Assembly: GCF_000286835.2 (NCBI RefSeq)
Contig: NZ_AJYD02000038.1
Coordinates: 248,001-312,000 of the forward strand
Direction of reading: 5' to 3'
DNA from: Enterovibrio norvegicus FF-33
Lineage (GTDB): Bacteria; Pseudomonadota; Gammaproteobacteria; Enterobacterales; Vibrionaceae
Length of the DNA stretch: 64,000 nt
Shown: one piece after another, positions 47,410-59,400 of the stretch
Numbering within the stretch: position 1 is the stretch's first letter
Layout: each line of letters opens with the position of its first letter
Position numbers and translations under genes: made by a program
The notes under the pieces: model-generated
Database searches by the model: none
Told to the model about the DNA's origin: nothing
Seen by the model: the letters and a program-made list of their open reading frames with translations, nothing else

Positions 47410-50400
47410 ATGGACTTAAATATCATCGACCAAATTGGCTTTTCAAACGAATCGTCTGACCATATTGAAGAAGTGAACAGCAACGATATTGCTGTTATAG
47501 GCATTGAAGTGAATTTGCCGGCTTGCAGCAATAAGTATGACTTTTGGTCAATGCTGAAATCAGAAGAACATGGTGTATCGACGTTTCCCTCTGATCGCCA
47601 AGTTGACACCGATGCATACATGCGATTTAAGCATCCAAACCTTTCTCCGGCTTATCGAACTGGGGGGTATCTTGATAGTGTCGATAAATTTGACCCCGCC
47701 TTCTTTGGCATGTCTCCAAAAGAAGCGGCCCTTACGGATCCCCATCAAAAACTGTTTCTACAGACTGCTTACCATGCTATCGAAGACGCTGGTTACACAG
47801 GAAAAATTCAAGATTCTGAAACAGGCATTTATCTCGGGTACGCCCATGATGCACTCTATCGACAATATATTGATGATGTCGCTCCAGAGCATAAAGCGTC
47901 GTCAACGTTAGGTAACCTTGCCTCAATGACAGCTAGCCGTCTTGCATATTTACTTAATCTGCAAGGGCCATCAATGGTCGTCGATACCGCATGCTCATCG
48001 TCTTTAACTGCTTTGCATCTAGCCTGTCAGGGGCTACGTAATGGTGATTGCGAAACCGCTATTGTCGGTGCCGTCAACTTAATGCTGTTACCCATTGAAA
48101 CCGGTGACAAAATTGGTATCGAGTCAGTGGACGGTTTTACCCGCACTTTTTCAGATGACAGCTCAGGGACAGGGCTTGGAGAAGGTGTCATAGCATTGCT
48201 GCTTAAGCCGCTCACACACGCTATTGATGACAAAGATAACATTTGGGGTGTTATCAAAGGCAGCGCTATAAACCAAGATGGCCGCTCCGCAGGCATCTCT
48301 GCTCCCAATGGTGACGCACAGCAAAAGGTATTGGCAAAAGCCTGGAGAAATGCGGGTATTGACCCTCGAAACCTCAGCTACATGGAGGCACACGGAACGG
48401 GAACAAAGCTAGGAGACCCCATTGAAGTGTCTGCTATCAATGCCGCTTTTCGTCAGTTTACATCGGACACCGGTTTTTGCCCTATCGGCTCAGCAAAAAC
48501 AAACTTAGGGCACCTTGATTCTGCGGCAGGCTTGCTGGGCATAGTTAAGACGCTGCTATGCCTAAAAAACAACCTTATCGTCCCTTCTCTATTTTTTAAC
48601 GCCCCTAATCCAGCCATCAGCTTTGATGGAGCAGTCAGCGTAGCGACAAGCAAACAAAAGTGGGAGGGAGAAAATAGACTTGCTGGTGTCAGTGCCTTTG
48701 GTTTAAGTGGCACAAACTGTCACGTTGTACTTGAATCTGCGCCAATTCTAGACGCTTCCATCGATGATCAGCTAGCGCAATATCCATTTTTCCTTTCAGC
48801 AAAAACACCTTATGCACTGACATTATTGATACACAAAACTATCGAATGGTTAAAGCAATCACCTCGTTGTTTTAGCCAAGACCTTAGCTACACAAGCATC
48901 GCTGGTCGTGCTCATTTTGATTTCCGTATCGCAGTGAACTTTACCGACGCTACGTCGCTCATTACTGAACTGGAAAAGGCTATCAATGATAATAATGCCA
49001 TCGACATTAATAACGTTGATGACGTTGACAGCCGATCTCAAGAAACCAATATCACCACAAACTTTTTAGCGGGTAAAACGTCCTTCAATGCGTCTGAGAT
49101 TCCCTTTTCAGGACACCGCATTTCCATGCCAGGTTACGCTTTCGAACCTCAACGTTGTTGGACGCCGGTACCAGAGAGTTCTGCAGATACCATAGAAACA
49201 CCTCCAACTCTCGAACCTGAAGTTTCTTCCATTGTTCTTCCTGAAGTAGAGCTTGAAGGTCAGTATGTGTCGGATACTGCGCAAATTGTCGCTAACATTT
49301 GGGGCTACACATTAGATATAGACACACTGTCTCCAGACGATGATTACTACTTGCTTGGGGGAGACTCCATTTTTGCTCTGGATGTCCAACAACTCGTCAA
49401 TAGTGAGCTCAATGTGAGTATTGAGCTTCATGAACTGCTTGAACACAGTGTCCTCTCTGCATTCACACAACTCGTTGAATCAAGACTCCACACCGAAATC
49501 ACAAACAGCCATTTACCTGCTTCGCATGACAACGAGATTTCACCGTTGAAATCACCACTTTCATTCGCCCAGAAACGACTTTGGTTTCTTGAACAGCTAG
49601 AAGATCTGGGATCTGCACTCAATCTGCCAACGGCACTTGAGATAAAAGGCAATTTGAATGTTGAATCGTTAACGAAAGCAATAGACCTAATTGCTCAACG
49701 CCATTCAGCACTTCGCGCGCGCTTCTCCACAGATGACAACGAAGTAACACAATCGTTTGATGCTTCTCTTTCTTGTTTTGAACAACGCTATATAGCTGAA
49801 AACGATCTCTCCTCGACGCTTGAGGGCTTAGCCAACCAGCGCTTTTTACTAACAGAAGGCAAGCTGTTCAAAGTTAGCCTCGTTACGCTGTCAGAAACAC
49901 GCCATATCTTGCTCATTAACTGCCACCACATCATTGCAGATGGATGGTCGATTTCACTTATCATTCGAGAGTTAAGTGAAGGATATGCACGCATAGAATC
50001 CGGAACAACACCGAGTGTTCAGCCACCGCGCGCATTCTCTGATTATGCCTTTTCCCAACAAGAGGTAGTGGCAAATTCAGAAGAAGATGCTTTCTGGTGT
50101 AACTACCTAAGCAATTTACCCACAACACCTTGGCTACCCACTGATTTCCCTCGACCAGAAAAACAAAGTCACGCTGGCGCCTCTTTTGAACTGGCACTAA
50201 GTGATACGCTGAGTACACAAGTAAAACAATGGAGCAGAGAGCAAGGACTAACACTTTATATGTCTCTCAAAGCCGCATTTGATATTACGCTGGCTTTGTA
50301 TAGTGGACACTATGACATCGTTGTTGGGACACCCGTGTCCGGCAGGGAAAGTAATAAAGGGGAAGATTGGCGACAAACAGTAGGTCTATTTATCAATAAC

Positions 50401-53400
50401 TTGGTTTTGAGAAGCCAAGTATTGCCTGAGAAAACCGTCTCGACATTAGTAGCTGAAGTCAAACAGGACTGCTTAAGAAGCTTTGCACACCAAGCTATGC
50501 CATTTGAACGCCTGGTTGAGCTCCTTCAACCTGACCGTGACCTTTCTTCAAGCCCGCTTTTCCAAGTGATGTTTGCCCTACAAAATGCACCTGTCGACAC
50601 TGTCGAATTGAATGCTTTAACGTTGCGGATTTTGCCTCCCCTCAAACAAGCGAGCCAATATGATCTCACTTTAAATCTGTTTGACGCCAATGACGGCATT
50701 GCCGGTGCATTTGAATATTGTAGTGATCTTTACACGAAAGAATCCGTCGAAAGCCTATCCACATTATACCGTGATGTCCTTGTGGCGATGGTCAACAACG
50801 CAGACAGGAAAATCAGTGACCTTCTTGAAAATCAAACTAACGACGTGACAAAACAGCCTGAAAACACATCTGATTGGCTCAGCGCTATTTCATCGATTCG
50901 CGAGATGCTACCCGAAGCTGTCGCCTTCGAATATAACGATAAAGCAGTAACATATAGAGAGTTTACCGACAACGCGCAGCAACTCGCTCATACACTCACA
51001 GACCACAACTGTGATCTATCAATGGTCGCGGTGGCGGCACGAACGCCTGAAGAACTCGCTACTGCGACTCTTGCCAGTTTCATGGCGGGAGGATCGGTTT
51101 TGGTACTCGATGGCGAAAACTCGCATGCTTACCTAACCACGATGATGGAACAATCTGGCGCCACAGTCGCCATCGTTCCGACCCCATTAGAAACGCTAGA
51201 TACCATACCTCAATTCACATACGGCGACCGTCGTATCCTATCGAAAAACACACCTGTTTCGTCACATGACCGATGTGGTGATATTTACCTTTGGGATGGC
51301 GAGGCGAAGACTCTTCAGTGTGTCTGTAGACAGAAAATTGCGAGTTGGCTAAATCACCTGAAACAAGAGCTCCCTCTTCAATCTGAAGAGCGCTGGGCGA
51401 CCTCTGCGCATGATTCTATTGCTCAACTCATTGTTGATGCTTTTTACCCAACGTCTCAAGGAGGAAAAGTAACACGTCTCGACGTGGCATCCACGCTCCC
51501 TAAAAGGAATATAGAGGCTTCACTAAAAAGCGCATTGACGTTGGATCTGCCAGCTCACATGATCCCATCAAGTATTATTTCGTTAGCTAGCTTTCCAACC
51601 ACGCCCAATGGAAAAATAGATCGCAAAGCTCTCCCTGCACAAAACGCATTCAAAACAGAGTCTGTTCAAGAACATGACGTATCTGAGGATATTGCAGTCT
51701 GGGTTGACATGCTTCGAGATGCGCCAATGCTTCATAGTATTCCTCTCGATGGCACCAGAACTGCGGATTCCTTCAACCGCCAAAGCCAACTTTCATGCAT
51801 GCCTCCCAGCACACATGAAGGCCTAAGGTTACTGTCCCAAAGTAACAACATAGAGAACCACTGGCTGGCGCTATCGTTACTCACTGCCGCTATATCTTAT
51901 CGTGGCTATGAAGCGTCGCTGGTCATTAACATATGCCATAACGATGAAAGAAAGCCTGTTGTTATTCCGTTCGATACAAACCAGACGATCTTGTCACTCG
52001 CGTTCGATCTTAAGCGCTTGTGGGAGTCACTGCCGTCATGGAGCGCTGTTAAATACAACGATGAAATGATGCTCTCTACAGCCATATTCAACCCAGTTTA
52101 CCAAATTGAGTTTGGCTCAACCGTCAGTGAAGAACCGACTGATATTGCTTTGCAATACGATGACAATGACAATTTATATTGGCATTACAACTCAACCGTT
52201 TTAACTAGCACGACAATCGGTCTTCTTGATGCCGCTTTTGAACAGTTAGCCAGTGAGTTCATCGCTCACCCCGCTCAATCGCCAAGCGAATATTGTCTGG
52301 TCGATCAGAAAAGCGTTGAGTATTTGCAGAATTGGAATCCTCAAATCGAACCTGAGGCCAGCAATGGGCAGCTAATCTCGCTTTTTGAAAATGCCGTTAA
52401 TCAATTTACGTCTAAAACCGCATCGAAATTCATTGCTAATGATGGGGATATCAAAGACCGCAGTTTCGCAGACCTCGATCAGCAGTCGGATACCTTAGCA
52501 AAACACCTTGTTGAATCAGGCGTAAACAAAGGTGATTTGATTGCGCTTTATCTCCCACACTCTGACTCGCTCTTAATTGCCCTATTGGGAATACTCAAAT
52601 CTGGCGCAGCATATGTACCACTAGACCCTTCGCATCCCGCGGCTAGAAACACCGGTATACTGAATGACACTGAGTGCAAATGGATAGTGACAGATTCTGT
52701 CTTACGCACACAACTCCCCAACACCCTTGCTCATCCTGTGTGTATCGATGCCTTACCCGCAATGAAACATGACACCTTGTTGCCATCGATCTTGCCCAAC
52801 GACACTGCTTACGTCATTTTCACCTCAGGCTCTACAGGTAAACCCAAAGGGGTGATCATCAGCCACGGTGCTGCTTTCAATTTTATTAATGGCATGCATG
52901 ACTCTTTACCGACAGCCCTCAGAACACATTGGTTATGGCTAACCACTGTGAGCTTCGATATCGCATTATACGAATGGCTCGGATGTCTAAGCCTTGGTCA
53001 ATGTTGTGTGATCCCTTGTAGCGAAATCATCGCAGACGCACGTCGCATCAACACATTAGTGTCTGATCAGCACATTGACCTCATACAAACAACGCCATCG
53101 AGATGGAAACTATTACTGGATAATGAGCTGCCAAAAAGTGGATCTTTATTAGCACTTTGCGGCGGCGAAGCATTGCCAGAGCAAACGAAAGATCGCCTTG
53201 TCACTCATTTTGATGAGGTATGGAATTGCTATGGCCCCACTGAAGCAACTGTATGGTCATTATTAGCAAAATGCTCGCTGAATGAGCCAGTGTCACTGGG
53301 GCAGAATTTACCAGGATACCAACACTTCATCCTGTCTCAAGAAGGTCAAATACTGCCTTATGGCGCTGTGGGTGAACTATGTATCGGCGGCGTTAGCCTT

Positions 53401-56400
53401 GCTGAAGGCTACCTGAATCGTCCAGACCTGACGTCAAAACAATTTGTGAATTCAGAGGCCGGATATGTGTATCGCACGGGCGATCTCGCCACATTAAATC
53501 ACGATGAGTCAATGGTTTACATTGGGCGAATTGACGATCAAATTAAACTACGAGGTCACCGCATAGAACTGGGTGAAATTGCCAACAATCTTAAAGCACA
53601 AGACGAAGTGTCCGATGCCATTGTCATCGCCCGTGATGATCGACTCATCGCATATGTGGTCTCAAATACAGCAGAGTTACCAGACCCATTGGATCCAATT
53701 GCACTTGATTCAACGTCATGGGTTCACCTAAGCAAGAAACAAGTGAATGCTAGTGATTCAATCCGTTGCAATAAAGACACTGCAACTTATTCCCTGCTTG
53801 TATCCGGTGACCTTATCGAGTCATCATCCTTACAAAAACTCGACTCTTCGCAGCATGTCACGATGCTACACAACGTGACACTGGGAGCATTCGATGGGTT
53901 CATTCACGCCAATACTCGACATGACTTAGGTTGGAAATTCCTGCCGCTTGGCTCGCCTTTGTCTTCTGACATCACAACAAAGAATGCCACCAAAGGCCAA
54001 GGGGTCAGTGTTACTTCTGTAGGTTTTGGCGGCAAGGAAAAACCACAGATATTGGTCCGCGGCGACACACTTCGTCCTGTGTTATCTCAACCCTATATCA
54101 CACACTACCAAACACAACATTCAGCCTTGCTTGAAAAATCTCTACTTGGCATCGAAAATGTGACGGCGTCACTTGTAGCGCGTAATGAAGACAACACCCT
54201 CATTGCTTTCTTTGCTGCATCATCCGAACATATCAATACAGCATCGGTACAAAAAATACTGGAACGCAAATATCCAAGGCAAGACCTACCAACCGCTATC
54301 TACATGTTGAGCGAGGAAACTATTCATCGCTACTACCATTCGCCTTCAACGCTACTTGAAAGAGCGGAGGCACAAAGACAGCTAACGGATACAGAATTAG
54401 CGCTCAAAACAATATGGCAAGATGTACTAAATATCGAAGAGCTTGGCCTTTCTGACAACTTCTTTACCGTCGGTGGGCATTCGTTACTGGCAGCAAAAAT
54501 CATCACCAGAGTTGAAGAAACGTTCAACCTTAGACTGCCCCTAAAAACCGTGTTCACACACTCAACGTTAGCACTATTTTCTTCAGAAATTGAACAAAGT
54601 ACTCGCAACGTTGCGGATGTCGACAAACCTGTCACTCCCGTGTCGCGAAACCAGCTTCTACCGCTTTCATTGACTCAGCAACGATTGTGGCTAATAGAAC
54701 AAATCGGTGAGCAATCAGCCGGATACAATGTATACGATGGCTACGTTCTCGAGGGTAACCTGGACAACGGCGCATTAAATGATGCTTTCACAACCATTGT
54801 TTCACGCCACGAAGTGTTCCGTAGTCGCTTCCCTACGGTAGACGGTGAACCGATGTTAGTCATTCAAGACCAATTTGATCTGGAACTACGCATCGAAGAT
54901 TGTGACGAATCCCAGTTAGATGGCTTATTAAAACGTGATGCTCTTGCGCCTTTCGACCTCGAGCATGGTCCACTATTCAGAGTTCGTATTTTCAAACTAT
55001 CACGTGATAAGCATGTCCTTTGGATCAACATGCATCACATCATCACGGATCTATGGTCAGTCGGCTTACTGATGGACGAAGTCATTTCACTTTATACATC
55101 TAAACTCGCAGGACACACCTTAGATCCAACGCCACCAAGACTTCAGTACGCTGACTATGCTGTCTGGCAACGTGACCATGTCAGATCAAATACCTTTAAT
55201 ATGGAAGTGACATACTGGCAGAAACAATTAAAAGATCTTCCTCCATTGCTAGAGTTGCCAACTGACTACCCTCGGCCCGTTGTTCAACGCTTCGAAGGGG
55301 AAAAGATCACCGTTCAATTGTCGTCATCTTTAACATCACGAATCAAAGCACTCAGCGAAGATCAGGGAACAACGCTGTTTAATGTCTTGCTCTCTGCATA
55401 TCAAATCCTCCTGACTCGGTATGCCAATACCGACGACATTGCGGTTGCCTCACCAAATGCGGGCCGTACTCGCTATGAAGTTGAAGAAATGCTCGGTTTC
55501 TTTATCAACACACTCGTTTTACGTTCATCGGTTGACAGCAAGCAACCATTTGTTGAATTTCTACATCAAGTCAGCAATATGGCCGCTGAGGCTCAGACCA
55601 ATCAAAACGTACCTTTTGAGCATTTAGTTGAAGTGCTTCAGCCCGTGAGAAATACGAGCCACCAGCCTTTGGCTCAAGTATCGATTGCCCTTCAAAATGC
55701 CGTATCTAGTAACTTAGCACTCGACAGGCTTCAACTCCCCGATCTCTCTTTGCAACCCATTGATGTTGATGCCAGTGTCACGAAGTTCGACTTAACGCTT
55801 TGGGCTTCTGAACAACAAGACAAACTGACCACTGTCTGGGAGTTCAATACTAGCCTCTTTGATCGACAGACCGTTGAAGAGATGGCATCACACTTTACCG
55901 TATTGCTTGAATCCATTGTGTCGCGCCCCGTCGAGCAAATCGGCCGCCTCGAATGGTTAACCTCGAATGAGTGGAAACGTCTAGTCCACGAGTGGAACCA
56001 AACATCTGACGAGTATGACCAACAGCAAACGCTGCATAGATATTTTGAATCACAAGTTGCTCAACAGCCTAACGCTATTGCATTAGTCGACTGTGATGGT
56101 GACGAAATGACTTATCGGGAATTGGACGCGCGCGCAAACCAGTTGGCAAACCAGTTACGAAATCAAGGCGCAAAAACGGGCTCTCTCATCCCAGTGTGCT
56201 TAGAGCGAGATACCAATACCGTCGTCGCAGTCATGGGCATAGTGAAAGCGGGAGCCGCCTATGTACCAATAGAAATCAATTCTCCAAGATCGCGAGTTCG
56301 GAACATACTCACTCAAATTGGTCAGGCTAATGACGTTAATATCATTGTTACTTGCCAGTCCCAGTTATGTGCGTTTAGGCAAGCCAAATGGCTAGATACT

Positions 56401-59400
56401 CAGATTGACAGCTTCATTGTGATGGATGCATTGAATGAACACGTGCAGACTGAATTAGGGCGTTTTTCAGACACTCGAGCCATGTTCGACCATATTGCGG
56501 AAAACGCAAATGATGAAATCACCGCAGGTGGCTTTACCAGCATTTATAACGGTAAATGCTTCGCCCAGGATCAGGTAGACAGATATCGCGACCATGTCGT
56601 GAATCTATGTGAACCCTTCATGCACAAAGATGCCACAGTGCTTGAGATTGGGTGCGGATCAGGGATCATTTCTTTTGAGCTCGCCAGCCAAGTAAAGCAT
56701 TACTATGCTATCGACCCATCAGAAAAAGCACTTGCTGCAAACCGACTGAAACAAGCAAGCAATCTACCTGGCCTGAGTTTTCATCAGGGGTTTGCGCACG
56801 AATCAGTTCCCGTTGAACTGGGTAGTGTTGACGTTATTTTACTGGCTAGTACCGCTCAGTTTTTCCCTGGTTATCGCTATACAGAATCAGTCATCGATGC
56901 TCTGACACCGTTGCTTAAGCCTAATGGTAAGCTCGTATTTTGTGACCTACCTGACCTAGCGAAAAAGGGAGAGTTGGAGTCATCTATTGCTTCTTTCTCC
57001 GACAATAACCCGGATTCAATCAACAGCGCATGGCGACAGGATTTAGAAAAGCCACTGTATTTCCATTCTGAGTTTTTCGAGGAAGTTTCTCGCTCAACGG
57101 CGATCTATAAAAATCCAACCATCATTTCTCGATCAGCGTTGTTTGATGACGAACTTCAGTATCGTTTTGACGTTGTTCTTGATAGATGCTCGCCACTCGC
57201 TCCGACTGACCCATTGATTACCACCCAGTGGCATCAAAAACAACAATCAGCAGACAACGAAAACAGACATATTCCATCTGATTCCACTGCTTATATCATA
57301 TTCACGTCTGGCACCACCGGCACCCCAAAAGGTGTTGAGATGCAGCATAGAGCCGTCTATAACACGCTAAATTGGGTTAATACTTCGCAGAATGTCGACA
57401 AGCACGACAGGCTCCTTTTTGTTACTTCATTGTCATTCGACCTGTCTGTGTATGACATCTTTGGTGTATTAGGCGCAGGCGGGAGTATTCGGATTGCTTC
57501 AAATGATGAATGTAAAGATCCTGAAAAACTGGCCAATATTCTCCTTCGAGAGCCTATTACATTCTGGGACTCTTCACCGGCTTACATGAAGCAACTTATG
57601 CCGCTAATGGAAGGTCTGATATCAAAATCCGGTGCGGATAATTCACGCCTCAAGCGAGTGTTCTTCAGTGGTGACTGGATTGGTCTCGCTCTTCCTAAGC
57701 ATGTTGAACGGTATTTCCCAAATGCTGCCATACTCGGACTTGGCGGCGCTACTGAAGCGGCTATATGGTCAAACTTCTACCCCATTTCGGATATCAATCC
57801 AGCGTGGGTAAGTATTCCCTACGGCAGACCAATCGCAAACGCGCAGTATTATGTGCTTGATGAACTTCTCTCTCCTTGTCCTGTTGGCGTACCAGGAGAC
57901 CTATACATTGGCGGGGACTGTTTAGCAAAAGGGTACTATGACGATCAAGTCATGACTGATCGAAAGTTCATTGCTAATCCATTAAGCGACACGCCTAGCG
58001 CTCGCTTATATCACACCGGAGACAGAGCCAGATGGATGCGTTCAGAGTCTGGTGTCTTAGAGTTTCTTGGGCGAGAAGATTTCCAAGTAAAACTTCGAGG
58101 TTTTCGTATTGAACTTGGCGAGATCGAATCCAAACTACTCAGTCATGAAAAGATAGAAGAGGCCTTCGTTCACCTCCGTCGAGATCCGGATGGTAAAGAA
58201 GCACTGGATTGCCTTGTCGCTTATCTGATTACATCAGCAGATGATCACGTATCAACAGATTCCCTAAGACGCTTTTTGTCGACACATTTACCTGAATATA
58301 TGGTGCCGACATTCTATGTGGAACTTAGCGCTTTCCCTGTGACTTCAAACGGTAAGCTAGACCGCTCAGCACTGCCCGACCCACAAACAGAATCTAACGC
58401 GCTATCTAGCATTGTTTTACCTGAAACCGATGAAGAAACTGCGCTTTTGGTATTGTGGCAAAGCGAGTTATCTCGTCAATCAATCAGTACAAACGATGAT
58501 TTTTTCCACATTGGTGGAAACAGCATCAGCGCCGTAAGGCTCATCGGTGCCATTCAGAAAACGTTCGGTCTAACCGTACCTTTACGTGTTGTTTTTGAGC
58601 ATCGAACAATTCAAGCAATGAGTGCAGTGCTGGCTGAAATAAAAGCCAGCAATCAAAGCCCACGGGTTTCTCCATCAGCAATGCAAATCCCATCCGAACC
58701 GGACCGAAAATTTGCGCCACTAACTGCCGCACAGGCAGGCATCTTTTTCATCGACAGATTCGAGGAAAACTCATCGGCCTATCATATTCCAAGCTTGGTT
58801 GAGCTAACGTCATCGGCTGATATAGCGGCCTTAAAACAAGCTTTGGATGCAGTTGTTCAGAAGCACTCAATCTTAAGAACACATTTCTCCCTGAATAGTG
58901 AGCATGTACCTGTTCAAGAGATCATGGAAAAGAGAGAGGAAATTACCACTTATACAGAACACGATAATGTTGAACTGGAATCTTTAATCAGATCCCTAGC
59001 AACCAAAAAGTTTGACCTCTCACAAACCGGACCGGTTCGTTTTGCATTATTCAACAATGGAGAAACCAACCTTCTGCTAATGACTTTCCACCACATTGCC
59101 TTTGATGGTTGGTCAGCCGATATCTTCCTCAAAGATTTGGCCGTCGCCTACTCACAAGTCACAGCAGGAAAGGCAATAGACTTGAAACCTGCCGCTAATA
59201 GTTTTGCAGATTACGCAGCGTGGAATGAGAAAGAGCTTAGCAATGGACGAATGGACGTCCTCAAGCAATATTGGATACCCCAATTATCAGGCTATCAAAA
59301 TCTAGCCATCCGAAATGATTACTCTCGCCCGTCAGTGTTTAACTACGACGGCATTGCGTCTTCATTCTCATTGAATACCAATGAGTCGCGAGCCTTAAGA

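Noticed and set aside
54655-55930. Cyclisation (Cy) domain ahead of the Cys-like A domain
   Set aside because: The motif is HHIITD, not DxxxxDxxS, so this is an ordinary condensation domain.
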